Positions 43,339 to 52,489 of a stretch of DNA of 64,000 bases are shown here, one piece after another. The notes under the pieces are model-generated. The model had not been told where the DNA came from. It worked only from the letters and a program-made list of their open reading frames with translations, and searched no databases. The DNA lies in NCBI GenBank assembly GCA_963774415.1, contig CAVZEU010000001.1, positions 372,001-436,000 on the forward strand, read 5' to 3'. A program made the position numbers and the translations under genes. The DNA comes from SZUA-36 sp963774415 (GTDB lineage: Bacteria > Pseudomonadota > Gammaproteobacteria > Xanthomonadales > SZUA-36). Each line of letters starts with the position of its first letter. Within the stretch, counting starts at the first letter, position 1.

Positions 43339-44229
43339 ATGTCACTTTCAACTGCAAAGCTGGTCTCTGTAATTGTTTGCAACTACAACTATGATCGCTA
43401 TCTCGCGGAAGCCATAAAGAGCGTACTGAGCCAATCCTATAAAGATCTTCAGGTCGTGGTGGTAGATGATGGTTCTACGGATAACTCCAGGCAAATCCTG
43501 GAATCAATCGAAGATAGCAGACTCCAGGCCATTTATCAGAACAATTCAGGTCAGGCGGCTGCCTTCAATTCCGCCTATAAAGAGTGCGTTGGTGAGTATG
43601 TCGCCTTTCTTGATAGTGACGATTACTGGTTTGAAAGGAAACTTGAATTCTCCATTCCCGCATTTGAGCCCGGGAATGTAAGCCTTGTGCAGCATAACCT
43701 GGAAATTGTGGGACCCGACTCGCAGCCCATTGGCGGCATCCACCCGAACATCGAAGCGGGTAGAAAATCGATCCGGGAAACGTATTTCAAGGAAAATCAC
43801 ACGGGCTTTTTCTCCGCGACGAGCGGGATGATTTGCAGGAAAGCCGATCTGGATGAAATTTTTCCGATAGACGAGGCTTGGAAGATCTGTGCGGACGTTG
43901 CATTTTCACGCCCGTTACCAATTTTTGGTGAGGTAGTTACCTTGGAAGACATCCTGGGTGCATATAGAGTGCACGGTGACAACCAGTGGATGAATACCCA
44001 AGAGCAAAAGCGCTGGCTTGAAAACCAGCGTAATTATGTAAATTACACGAATGAGTGGCTCGCCAGATACAAATTCCAGGACCGGATCGATTTTGAAAAG
44101 TCGGATCAATACCTGCAGTATCGTCAGCTGTCCGGCCTGCCCGTACCGTTTTTCAGGAAGGCTGGTTTATGGGCCAGGAAGGCAAAGGGCAGGCTGATGC
44201 AACTTGCAAAATCAGCCTGGCCGAATTGA
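43339..44229 (+). CDS. GT2-family glycosyltransferase
   Basis: 296 residues with VSVIVCNYNYDRYLAEAIKSVLSQ, VVVDDGSTDNSRQ and metal motif FLDSDDYWFERK, the standard GT-A inverting glycosyltransferase pattern. A basic C-terminal tail follows the catalytic domain (FFRKAGLWARKAKGRLMQLAK) and may touch the membrane surface. AT-rich like the genes around it. Donor and acceptor unknown. Confidence 0.92.
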   Translation: MSLSTAKLVSVIVCNYNYDRYLAEAIKSVLSQSYKDLQVVVVDDGSTDNSRQILESIEDSRLQAIYQNNSGQAAAFNSAYKECVGEYVAFLDSDDYWFERKLEFSIPAFEPGNVSLVQHNLEIVGPDSQPIGGIHPNIEAGRKSIRETYFKENHTGFFSATSGMICRKADLDEIFPIDEAWKICADVAFSRPLPIFGEVVTLEDILGAYRVHGDNQWMNTQEQKRWLENQRNYVNYTNEWLARYKFQDRIDFEKSDQYLQYRQLSGLPVPFFRKAGLWARKAKGRLMQLAKSAWPN

Positions 44230-44270
44230 TGGATACACTTCAGGTTTCCGAAGATTAAAGCTGGGGATAT

Positions 44271-45113
44271 ATGAAAAGAGCATTTTCCGAACTGGACCTG
44301 ATTGGCAGATATCCATTTTCCAGCAGCAACCCGGTATTGATTGACGTCGGAGCGCACCATGGGGGGGTCTCGACCGCTTTTGCCGTTAAGGGCTGGCGGG
44401 TTATCTCGTTCGAACCGGAAAAACGGAACTGGAGTGCCTTGTTACGCAATACCAGCGCGTTTCCGAAGGTAACTTGCATAAATAAGGCGGTTACGCAGAC
44501 GTCGGATGAAATGGTTCCCTTTTACGTGAGTGAAAAGCACTTTGGAATTCACTCTTTAAAACCGTTTCATGCAACACACCGCCTGGCGTACGAGGTCGGG
44601 ACCATCACCTTGGACGATGCGCTGGAGGGCATGAACATCACGGATGTCACCTGTCTGAAGATTGACACGGAAGGGGCTGATTTCCTGGCGCTTAAAGGCT
44701 TGGATATTGATAAATACCGGCCTGAACTGGTCATGCTTGAATTCATGGACGAAAGATCACTCGAACATTTCAGTTACAATCATCACGATGTGGTTGCACA
44801 CATGAAAGCCTTGGGATATGGCGCTTATATTTCGGAGTGGGCGCCCATCGAGGAGTACGCCCAGGAAGGAATGTCTTGCGAACCACATAAATGGTTGCGG
44901 TGCGTACCATATCCCCTGGGACACGAACCAGCCTGGGGTAACCTCATATTTGTACCTGAAAAAGATTTGGCCAGGTTATCGCGGACACTTGAAATGTACT
45001 TGACGTCTTTAAATTCTCCGATGACATTGGCGGAACGAATGGGTGGAATCAAGGCGCTAGTAGGCAAAATACCGGGGGCGAGATGGTTGTACCGAAAGTT
45101 TCAAGGCGGCTAA
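44271..45113 (+). CDS. FkbM-family methyltransferase
   Basis: 280 residues with the FkbM pattern: LIDVGAHHGGVSTAFAVKGWRVISFEPEKRNW (SAM site), then CLKIDTEGADFLALKGL and the strand PELVMLEFMDE. These enzymes methylate hydroxyl groups and are common in polysaccharide loci, where they O-methylate sugars. In ABC-exported glycans a methyl group on the last sugar can end chain growth and be the signal read by Wzt, so this enzyme or the other methyltransferases could be the chain terminator. Confidence 0.88.
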   Translation: MKRAFSELDLIGRYPFSSSNPVLIDVGAHHGGVSTAFAVKGWRVISFEPEKRNWSALLRNTSAFPKVTCINKAVTQTSDEMVPFYVSEKHFGIHSLKPFHATHRLAYEVGTITLDDALEGMNITDVTCLKIDTEGADFLALKGLDIDKYRPELVMLEFMDERSLEHFSYNHHDVVAHMKALGYGAYISEWAPIEEYAQEGMSCEPHKWLRCVPYPLGHEPAWGNLIFVPEKDLARLSRTLEMYLTSLNSPMTLAERMGGIKALVGKIPGARWLYRKFQGG

Positions 45114-45267
45114 CGAGACCAGGCAGCTTATCTTTTCCAGCGCAACCTGCCGTCATTGTTCGTTGTTACAACGACGTGGCGCACGTCGGTCGTCATTCGT
45201 TTGGCGGCGTCATGCAATAAATGACCTATTGCCACGAAATGACAGTCGTAAATTCTGAGCCGGGGAA

Positions 45268-45951
45268 ATGAAGTTGAAGATCGTGGCCATTGTCCCTATA
45301 CGCCACTCGAGTGAACGGGTGCCGGGCAAGAATTACCGAGCCTTTGCCGGCAAACCCCTGTATCTGCGCATCGTCTCAACCCTTTTGTCATGCGAGGAAA
45401 TCAGCGCGGTGATGATCGATACGGACAGTGACGTCATCATGGAAGACGTGGCGGTTTCTTTTCCTTCCGTCATCCTGTATCGACGGCCGAGCCATCTTTG
45501 TAGCGGTATGACGTCGATGAACGAGGTCTTGTTGAATTCGGTACGTCAGATCGATGCGGATTTTTATTTGCAGACGCACTGCACCAATCCGTTGCTTCGT
45601 GGCTCATCGATAAGCGGGGCGATAAAGGGTTTTCTGGATCGGTATCCGGCAAATGACTCCTTGTTTTCGGTTTCGCGTCTTCAAACCAGGCTCTGGAACG
45701 CGGATACCCAACCACTGAACCATGATCCATCCCTGTTGTTAAGAACCCAGGATCTCGAACCGATATTTGAAGAAAACTCCTGCATGTACCTGTTCAGCCG
45801 ATCTTCGCTCGAGATGAACAGGAACAGAATTGGAAAGCGGCCAATGATGTTTGCGATCGACAAGCTGGAAGCACAGGACATCGACGATGAACTTGATTTC
45901 AAACTGGCCGAAGCACTGTTCAAGCAGTTACATGGCAAAAACGCAGACTAA
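45268..45951 (+). CDS. CMP-sugar synthetase (acylneuraminate cytidylyltransferase family)
   Basis: 227 residues of the NeuA/KdsB-like nucleotidyltransferase family. The CTP-binding start is IVAIVPIRHSSERVPGKNYRAFAGKPL. Later blocks are LQTHCTNPLLR, VSRLQTRLW and DIDDELDFKLAEAL, the last equivalent to DIDTxxDF in CMP-sialic acid synthetases. It should activate a nonulosonic acid, Kdo or a similar sugar as CMP-sugar in the cytoplasm. No sialic acid or legionaminic acid synthase (NeuB/LegI-like) is visible, so the sugar acid would come from elsewhere. The next gene may use the product. Confidence 0.85.
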   Translation: MKLKIVAIVPIRHSSERVPGKNYRAFAGKPLYLRIVSTLLSCEEISAVMIDTDSDVIMEDVAVSFPSVILYRRPSHLCSGMTSMNEVLLNSVRQIDADFYLQTHCTNPLLRGSSISGAIKGFLDRYPANDSLFSVSRLQTRLWNADTQPLNHDPSLLLRTQDLEPIFEENSCMYLFSRSSLEMNRNRIGKRPMMFAIDKLEAQDIDDELDFKLAEALFKQLHGKNAD

Positions 45952-45969
45952 ATCGAAAAGCACAAAACA

Positions 45970-46764
45970 ATGACATTGAAGGGCAAGTTGCTTGATTGGC
46001 TTTTGCAAGTACTGATAGCGAAATCCAACCGCTACAACGACCGGTTTTTCCCGGATTGGGAAAAGCATTACAAACCCAGGCTCTACGCTTTTGAAAATCT
46101 CCATAAAGGTGAAAGCTGTTTCATCATTGGCAACGGCCCCTCACTCAATCAAATGGATCTGTCCCCGCTGCAAGACTGCCTGTGTTTCGGGCTCAATAAG
46201 ATTCACCTGCACCCCGACGTGCACGAATTTGGCGTTGATTTCCACGTCGCGATCAATCCCCTGGTTATCCAGCAGTCATTTGGCGACTTTAAATCCTTGA
46301 ATTGCCCTTCGTTCTTGTCATACCGGGCAAGCGCGGAACAGGACAGAGAGAATTCGGATTACAACTACGTCCTGACCGAGGGCACCCACAGCTTTTCTAC
46401 AGATCCCAAATTTCCTATGGGTGAAGGTTGCACGGTAACCTACGTGGCAATGCAGCTGGCGTATTTCATGGGCTTTAAACATGTTTTTTTGATCGGTGTC
46501 GACCATAGTTTCGAATACGAGGGGCTTCCGAATCAAAAACAGACGCTGGGCGGTCCCGACAGGAACCACTTTCACCCCGACTATTTTGCAGGCAAGGAAT
46601 GGCATTTGCCGGATTTGAAGGGTTCGGAGCTGGCATATCAACTCGCCCAGTATTATTACAGGAAAGACGGCCGGGAAATACTCGATGCGACCCTGGGCGG
46701 GAAGCTGCAGGTATTTCCGAAGATCACGTTCGAGGAAGCCCTTGAGCGGTGCAAATCGCGATAA
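45970..46764 (+). CDS. MptE-like / DUF115 protein, possible CMP-sugar transferase
   Basis: 264 residues. SCFIIGNGPSLNQMDLSPLQ and GCTVTYVAMQLAYFMGFKHVFLIGVDHSF are characteristic of DUF115/MptE-like proteins. Archaeal MptE is a pterin pyrophosphokinase, but bacterial relatives are found in surface-glycan and flagellin-modification loci. The GNGPSL motif and the late GVD strand also recall GT42 sialyltransferases. The gene follows the CMP-sugar synthetase by 18 bases, so a role in transferring that sugar is attractive but not shown. A fold comparison is needed to decide. No pterin or archaeal-type context is seen here. Confidence 0.75.
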   Translation: MTLKGKLLDWLLQVLIAKSNRYNDRFFPDWEKHYKPRLYAFENLHKGESCFIIGNGPSLNQMDLSPLQDCLCFGLNKIHLHPDVHEFGVDFHVAINPLVIQQSFGDFKSLNCPSFLSYRASAEQDRENSDYNYVLTEGTHSFSTDPKFPMGEGCTVTYVAMQLAYFMGFKHVFLIGVDHSFEYEGLPNQKQTLGGPDRNHFHPDYFAGKEWHLPDLKGSELAYQLAQYYYRKDGREILDATLGGKLQVFPKITFEEALERCKSR

Positions 46765-46865
46765 GCGCATGACAAAAATGGGAGAGCGTTGGCGATTCCA
46801 CGGCTGCGGATCACGCTATGCGGGTTTGTCCACGCGGCAACGACGCCTCGATCATTTCAGATGAC

Positions 46866-47675
46866 ATGACCCCACCCACAATCAGCATCGTCATGCCGTC
46901 CCTGAACCAGGGCCAATACCTGGAAGCCGCAATCCTGTCTGTGCTGGAGCAGGACTACCCCGCGACCGAACTGATCGTGATCGACGGCGGCAGCACGGAC
47001 GAAAGTGTCAACATCCTGGAAAAATACGCTGACCGGATCGCCTATTACTCGAGCGCAAAGGACAGCGGCCAGTCCGAAGCGCTGAACAAAGGGTTCAAAA
47101 GGGCAACGGGGGACGTCATCGGCTGGCTGAACAGCGACGACAGTTATCGGCCGGGGACGTTCCGGCAGGTCGCCGGGGTGTTTTCAGAGCCCGCCATCAA
47201 GATAGCCATGTGCAACCGTTTCGGGCTGATGCACGCCGACGGCGCGGTCTTCGAGCGCAAGGAAAATACCTTCGCCGGCCATCGCAAGCTGATCCGCTAC
47301 TGGTCCACGGGCGGCATGACGATCAACCAGCCGTCCGTGTTTTTCCGCCGGGAGGCGATCGACGGCCTCGACCCGGTGCTGGACCCTTCGCTGCATTACG
47401 CCATGGATTATGACCTGTGGTTGCGCCTCAGCCGCCAACATGACATTCACGTGGTGGACGGGCATTGGGCCAACTACCGCTTCCACGAGGGCAGCAAATC
47501 GGGCCGGGGATTCGACGCATTCGCCCCGGAGTGGTATGCCGTCAGCCGGCGCTTCTGGGGCGCCAGGGGCTCCGCGTCCTGGTGGGGGCACTGGCTGCAC
47601 CGCCAGCTGTGGCAGAATTGGGCGCGTCTCAGATACGGGCTGCCCGGACGGCTGAAGGGGATGTTCGATGGCTGA
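46866..47675 (+). CDS. GT2-family glycosyltransferase
   Basis: 269 residues from ATG 46866 (MTPPTISIVMPSLNQGQYL). ATG 46818 is in frame, but its 16 extra residues do not look conserved. GT-A motifs: VIDGGSTDESVN and GWLNSDDSYRPG, followed by MTINQPSVFFRREA and MDYDLWLRL. From here the DNA is GC-rich again, so the AT-richer middle of the cluster ends at about 46.8 kb. It overlaps the next gene by 8 bases. Confidence 0.9.
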   Translation: MTPPTISIVMPSLNQGQYLEAAILSVLEQDYPATELIVIDGGSTDESVNILEKYADRIAYYSSAKDSGQSEALNKGFKRATGDVIGWLNSDDSYRPGTFRQVAGVFSEPAIKIAMCNRFGLMHADGAVFERKENTFAGHRKLIRYWSTGGMTINQPSVFFRREAIDGLDPVLDPSLHYAMDYDLWLRLSRQHDIHVVDGHWANYRFHEGSKSGRGFDAFAPEWYAVSRRFWGARGSASWWGHWLHRQLWQNWARLRYGLPGRLKGMFDG

Positions 47676-48606
47676 CGCGCCGTCCAGGCCGACGTTCACG
47701 ATCGTGATACCCAGCTACAACTACGGGCACTTCCTGCCGGGAGCCCTTAAGAGCGTCGCCGCGCAAGAGCGGGAGGACATCCAGGTCGTGCTGGTCGATG
47801 ACGCCAGTGAGGACGACACCCCGCAGGTGGCGCAACGCTACGAAGACCGCATCGAGTACATCAGGAACGAGACCAACCTCGGCGCCGGTGGAGCGTGGGG
47901 CGTCGGCATCGGCCGCGCCCGCGGCAAATACCTGGTGAAACTGGATGCCGACGACGAATTGCTGCCCGGCCACCTCGACGCCGTCGAGCGGGCGTTCGAA
48001 TCCGACGCCGACGTGGGCATGGTGCTGGCCTCGGTGCTGGCCAGGCGGGAAGCTGACGGCAGCGTGGCGCCCGAGTACGTCACCGACGCGGATAAGACCC
48101 TGGGCGCGGCCGAATTCAGACGTAATCTGCTCGAGTGCTTCGCCTTCAGAATGCCGGGCAGCGCCCTGCGCCGCAGCATCACCGCGGGCAAGCAGGGGCC
48201 GGACCCGGCCCTGTACCAGATTCATGACTGGGAATACTTCCTGCGTGTTTGCAAAGGCTGCAAGGCGATCCTCCTGCGAGAGCCGTCGGCCATGTACCGC
48301 CTGCACGAGAAGTCGATCAGTTCCACGGCGCGCCAGGAAAACAGGCTTTATCACGACATCCAGCGCTGGCTCGCCATCGCTTCGCAGCCGGGGGAGCGGC
48401 ACATCGGCGCCGCGGAGCGCAAAATTCTGGCCGGCAGTGGCGCCTGCCTGTTGCTGGCCGGTTTCGGCTCCCGGCTGAATCCGATGTCCTACCTGCGTTT
48501 TTTGCCGGTGTACTGGCGGGCCCTGTGGATCGCGATGTCCGGCGGAACCGCCCAGGTCGCCCGGATGCACCGTGCGTTGTTCCAGCGCATGAGGAAAAGG
48601 GATTGA
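47668..48606 (+). CDS. GT2-family glycosyltransferase
   Basis: 312 residues overlapping the previous gene by 8 bases. GT-A motifs: FTIVIPSYNYGHFLPGALKSV, VVLVDDASEDDTPQ and metal motif KLDADDELLPGHL. HDWEYFLRV is the usual late acidic block. Translational coupling suggests that it acts in series with its upstream neighbour during assembly of the repeat unit. Acceptor and donor unknown. Confidence 0.92.
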   Translation: MADAPSRPTFTIVIPSYNYGHFLPGALKSVAAQEREDIQVVLVDDASEDDTPQVAQRYEDRIEYIRNETNLGAGGAWGVGIGRARGKYLVKLDADDELLPGHLDAVERAFESDADVGMVLASVLARREADGSVAPEYVTDADKTLGAAEFRRNLLECFAFRMPGSALRRSITAGKQGPDPALYQIHDWEYFLRVCKGCKAILLREPSAMYRLHEKSISSTARQENRLYHDIQRWLAIASQPGERHIGAAERKILAGSGACLLLAGFGSRLNPMSYLRFLPVYWRALWIAMSGGTAQVARMHRALFQRMRKRD

Positions 48607-48747
48607 GCGCCGTCGCGCCTTCGGCCCCGCAGCGGCACGGTGTTGGCGTGGACGGGTTCAAAGGCGGCCGGCGGTATCATTTATACTGCTGAACAACCAT
48701 ACGGAGCGGGGCGGCATGCACGGACTCAACCGCGGAACAGGAACGTT

Positions 48748-49515
48748 TTGAACGACGTCACCATCTCAATCATTACGGTGCACAAGGACCAGTTTGGCGG
48801 ATTGGCGCGTACCTTCCGCTCGGTGCAGGCCTTGTGCAAACGCCCCGGAGTGCAGTGGGTGGTGATCGACGGCGCCTCCGTTACCGACACCTCGGCCCGG
48901 CGGGAACTGGTGGACTCGGTGCAAAGCGTCAGCGACGTTTTCCTTTCCGAACCGGATTCAGGCATCTACGAAGCCATGAACAAAGGCGTTGAGCTGGCCC
49001 GGGGGCAGTACCTGCTGTTTCTGAACGCGGGCGATTGCCTGCATCGGCATTTTGACCCGGCCCAGGTGTTCGGCCCGCTGTCACCGCCCGGGCCCGATAT
49101 GGTCTGGGGCAGGTACGACGAGAGCGGGCGGCGCAACCAGCGCGCGAACATCGCCCCCCGCGGCAGGAATTGGGCGTGGTGGGGGATGCCGGTTTCGCAC
49201 CAGGCCATTTTGTTCCGCCGCGAGAGCCTCGGCGACAGGCCCTATGATGAGACGCTGAAAATCGCGGGCGATTACGATCTGCTGCTACGGCTGCTCAGCC
49301 AGGGCGCCAGCGTTGTTACCACACCGGTGCCGATTTGCGTCGTCGATGGCGCCGGCATATCGAACACGGCTCAATTGCCCGCCCTGGCCGAGCAAATGGC
49401 GGTCAGGAAGCGTTACTACGGCACGTTCTACCCGCTCAACCTGGCCGTCTCAGCCGCGCACCTGGCGGTGGCGTGGACGGGCCGTTTCGGCTCCGTGCGA
49501 AAACTATGGAAATAG
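48748..49515 (+). CDS. GT2-family glycosyltransferase
   Basis: 255 residues from TTG 48748, chosen because AGGA lies 5 bases ahead and the family homology starts at once (MNDVTISIITVHKDQFGGL). The open frame reaches back to 48640. Metal motif LFLNAGDCLHR. It resembles the transferase at 34118-34885 in length and in the WVVIDGASVTDTS and SGIYEAMNKGVELARGQY blocks, and both could come from an old duplication. No donor can be named. Confidence 0.88.
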   Translation: MNDVTISIITVHKDQFGGLARTFRSVQALCKRPGVQWVVIDGASVTDTSARRELVDSVQSVSDVFLSEPDSGIYEAMNKGVELARGQYLLFLNAGDCLHRHFDPAQVFGPLSPPGPDMVWGRYDESGRRNQRANIAPRGRNWAWWGMPVSHQAILFRRESLGDRPYDETLKIAGDYDLLLRLLSQGASVVTTPVPICVVDGAGISNTAQLPALAEQMAVRKRYYGTFYPLNLAVSAAHLAVAWTGRFGSVRKLWK

Positions 49516-49564
49516 GCGTCCTCAGGGTGGCCGAGGCGGGCATGGGCCGGGCGTGGGCGCCGCC

Positions 49565-50740
49565 ATGAAGGTCATGATGTGCCATGACTATTACCAGCAG
49601 CGGGGCGGCGAGGACGAGGTTTTCGAGGCCGAGGCGAATCTGCTGGGTGAGCATGGCCACGAGGTTATCCGGCACACGGTGCATAACGATTCAATCGGGC
49701 GAGGTAACCGACTCGCCACCGGCGCGGGCGCCGTCTGGAACGTGGCGGCGCAGCACCGGCTCAGGGCGCTGCTGCGTCAACACCGGCCCGACATCGTGCA
49801 TTGTTACAATACCTTTCCCCTGTTCTCGCCGGCCATTTACTACACGGTAAAGGCGGCAGGGCTGCCGCTGGTGCAGTCGCTGCACAATTTTCGCCTGCTC
49901 TGCCTGAACGCCGCCTTCTACCGTGACGGTGCGGTTTGCGAGGACTGCCTGCGCCGCACGCTGCCGTTGCCGGGAATCCGGCACCGCTGTTACCGCGGCA
50001 GCCGTCTCGGCAGCCTGTCGGTGGCCGCCATGCAGGTGACCCACCGCGTCTTGCGCAGCTGGCACAGGAAAGTCGACGTATTTTTGCTTGGGTCGACCCA
50101 GTTCGCACTGGAGCGCTTTATCCGCGCCGGCTTCCCCGCCGAGGCGTTCGTCCTGAAACCCAATTTCGTGCACCCCGACCCTGGAATGGGGCAGGGCGGC
50201 GGCGGTTACGCGTTGTTTGTCGGCCGTTTCGATGTGACCAAGGGCATCGACGACATGCTGCAGGCGTGGCGCTCGCTCGCACCCGCCGTGCCGTTGAAGA
50301 TCGTCGGTGACGGGCCGCTGGCGGTGCAGGTGCGTGCTGCCGCGCAGCAACTGGAACAGGTCGAATGGCTGGGCCGCAAGCCCCTTAACGAGGTGCACGG
50401 CCTGATGCAGGAGGCCCGCCTGCTGGTATTTCCGTCACGTTGGTACGAGGCGATGCCGCGGACCATCATCGATTCGTTCGCGGTCGGCACACCGGTGCTG
50501 GCCGCGCGGATGGGCGCGATGCGCGACCTTGTCCAGGATGGGAGATCGGGGCTGCTGTTCGAACCCGGCAATGTCGACGACCTCGCCGCCAAGGCGCGCC
50601 GCCTCTATGCAATGACCGCCGGGGCGACGACGATGCGGGATTACGCCAGGCAGGTTTTTCTCGAAAACTTTACCGCCGCGAAGAACTATGATCTGATCAT
50701 GCAGGCTTACGCACGGGCAGTGGAGAGAAACGGGGCATGA
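49565..50740 (+). CDS. GT4-family glycosyltransferase
   Basis: 391 residues from ATG 49565; the frame is open from 49313, but that region is inside the preceding gene. GT-B retaining enzyme: MKVMMCHDYYQQRGGEDEVF at the N-terminus, YALFVGRFDVTKGIDDMLQAW at the domain boundary and FPSRWYEAMPRTIIDSFAVGTPVLA with the E-x7-E type donor site, ending in DGRSGLLFEPGN. Two Cys pairs lie in AVCEDCLRRTLPLPGIRHRC. It overlaps the epimerase gene as ATGA. Confidence 0.92.
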   Translation: MKVMMCHDYYQQRGGEDEVFEAEANLLGEHGHEVIRHTVHNDSIGRGNRLATGAGAVWNVAAQHRLRALLRQHRPDIVHCYNTFPLFSPAIYYTVKAAGLPLVQSLHNFRLLCLNAAFYRDGAVCEDCLRRTLPLPGIRHRCYRGSRLGSLSVAAMQVTHRVLRSWHRKVDVFLLGSTQFALERFIRAGFPAEAFVLKPNFVHPDPGMGQGGGGYALFVGRFDVTKGIDDMLQAWRSLAPAVPLKIVGDGPLAVQVRAAAQQLEQVEWLGRKPLNEVHGLMQEARLLVFPSRWYEAMPRTIIDSFAVGTPVLAARMGAMRDLVQDGRSGLLFEPGNVDDLAAKARRLYAMTAGATTMRDYARQVFLENFTAAKNYDLIMQAYARAVERNGA

Positions 50741-51672
50741 CGCGCATCCTGGTAACAGGCGGTACGGGTTTCATCGGGTCCCACCTCGTCCGCAGCCTGG
50801 CCGGGTCCGGGCAGCACGACGTCACCGTGCTGAGCACGTGGGAGCCAACACCCGGGCAACTGGCCGGGGGCGCGAATTACATCGTCAGCAGCCTGGACGA
50901 TCCCGCCTTGCTGGAGCAGGCCGTGCGCGAGCACGAAGTCGAGATCGTCTATCACCTGGCGTGGAACTCGATTCACGAGACCTCGCTGGCCAATACCGCG
51001 GCGGACTTGAGAACCAACCTGCTGGGCACGGTCAACCTGCTGGAAGCCTGCCGCAAAGGCGGCGTCAGACGCATGATCTTCATCTCGTCCGGCGGCACGG
51101 TCTACGGCTTACCCGAAAAGCTGCCCGTCACCGAGTCGTGCGCGACCCGGCCGATTTGCGCGTACGGCGTCACCAAGCTCGCTGCCGAAAAATACCTCGG
51201 GCTCTACCGGCACCTGTACGGCCTGGAAACGGTGATCCTGCGCCCTTCCGTACCGTACGGCCCGGGTCAGAACCCGTGCCGCAGGCAAGGGGCGGTTTCC
51301 GTATTCATCGACCGGGCGTTGCGCTCCGAGCCCGTCACGATCTGGGGCGACGGTACTTCCCGGCGGGATTATTTCTTCGTCGCTGACATGATCGGGCCGC
51401 TTATCAGGGCCATGTCGATACCGGACTCGGGGCAGAACGTTTTCAACCTGGGCGGCCGCAAAGCGTTCACGCTGAACGAGTTGGTCAGGCGGATAGAAGA
51501 AACGCTGGACCTCGAGTTGCGGGTCGATTTCGAGCCCGCCAGGGACTTCGATGTGCCGGAACTGGAGCTTGACTCCCGTCGGGCCGCGGCCACAATTGGC
51601 TGGCGGCCGCAGACGGAACTGCGGGAAGGTATTCTGTCGACGGCGCAGTGGCTGCGGCAGCGCGGGGACTGA
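50737..51672 (+). CDS. NAD-dependent sugar epimerase/dehydratase
   Basis: 311-residue extended short-chain dehydrogenase. Nucleotide motif TGGTGFIGS (7-15), active-site Ser in ISSGGTVYGL and the YxxxK pair in YGVTKLAAEK. The GALE/UDP-glucuronate-epimerase type is most likely, acting on a nucleotide sugar that feeds the nearby transferases. It starts in an ATGA overlap with the GT4 gene. The exact sugar is not determined by sequence. Confidence 0.9.
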   Translation: MTRILVTGGTGFIGSHLVRSLAGSGQHDVTVLSTWEPTPGQLAGGANYIVSSLDDPALLEQAVREHEVEIVYHLAWNSIHETSLANTAADLRTNLLGTVNLLEACRKGGVRRMIFISSGGTVYGLPEKLPVTESCATRPICAYGVTKLAAEKYLGLYRHLYGLETVILRPSVPYGPGQNPCRRQGAVSVFIDRALRSEPVTIWGDGTSRRDYFFVADMIGPLIRAMSIPDSGQNVFNLGGRKAFTLNELVRRIEETLDLELRVDFEPARDFDVPELELDSRRAAATIGWRPQTELREGILSTAQWLRQRGD

Positions 51673-51736
51673 CAACGGTGCCGGCGGCCGCCCCCGCGGC
51701 GCGGGGCACGACTCGGCCTTTTCAGGGAGGGACGGA

Positions 51737-52489
51737 TTGCAACTTGATCGGATCGACATTTTTGGTCGCAGCACCACGCTCGTTAATTCAAAGGACCGCG
51801 CGGGCGTTGCCGCCGCCCTCGCGCATCGCACGGGCCAGTCCGTGTATTTCTGCAACGTCCACATGCTGATGCTGGCGCAGGAGGACGCGGCGCTGGCCGC
51901 GGCCATGGACCAGGCCGATTGGGTTTTCGCCGACGGTGTGCCGGTGGCCTGGCTGCAGCGCCGGGTTTCCGGCCGGGAGGCGCAGGTGGTCCGCGGCTAT
52001 GAAGTGATGCTGGCGGTCTGCGAGCGCGCCGCGGAGCAGGGCGAGGGGGTCGGCCTTATGGGATCGACGGAGCCGGTCATGCAGGCCCTGGTCGAGAACC
52101 TGCGTGCAAGGTTCCCGGCTTTGCAGGTACGTTACCGCCGCTGTCCGCCGCAGGTTCAGGGTGAACTCCATTCGGGGCCGGAGGACATGCAGGCGATCAG
52201 GGCTGCCAACATCGAATGGCTGTTCGTCGGCCTCGGCTGCCCGAAACAGGAAAAGTGGGTGGCGCGACACCGCGCCGGGATGGATTGCAACGTGCTCGCG
52301 GTCGGGGCTGCGTTCGACTGGCTTTCCGGCCGCGTGAGTAAACCGCCCGCGTGGATGGAACGCCATGCGCTGGCGTGGCTGTACCGACTATTACAAAATC
52401 CATCAAAAATGTGGTTTAGATACTTGAAATATAATACTAAATTTATTTTAAAAACCTCCCGACTCCTGCTTGGCGGTCAACGGGCATGA
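51737..52489 (+). CDS. WecG/TagA/CpsF-family glycosyltransferase (GT26)
   Basis: 250 residues from TTG 51737, preceded by GGGAGG at 6 bases; the frame is open back to 51551. Family blocks: IDIFGRSTTLVNSKD, YFCNVHMLMLAQED, WVFADGVPVAW, LMGSTEPVMQAL and VGLGCPKQEKW, then VLAVGAAFDWLSGRVSKPPAWMERHALAW. GT26 enzymes add a ManNAc-type sugar to lipid-linked GlcNAc early in glycan assembly. The last 25 codons (52389-52460) are strongly AT-rich within an otherwise GC-rich gene. It overlaps the next gene as ATGA. Confidence 0.92.
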   Translation: MQLDRIDIFGRSTTLVNSKDRAGVAAALAHRTGQSVYFCNVHMLMLAQEDAALAAAMDQADWVFADGVPVAWLQRRVSGREAQVVRGYEVMLAVCERAAEQGEGVGLMGSTEPVMQALVENLRARFPALQVRYRRCPPQVQGELHSGPEDMQAIRAANIEWLFVGLGCPKQEKWVARHRAGMDCNVLAVGAAFDWLSGRVSKPPAWMERHALAWLYRLLQNPSKMWFRYLKYNTKFILKTSRLLLGGQRA

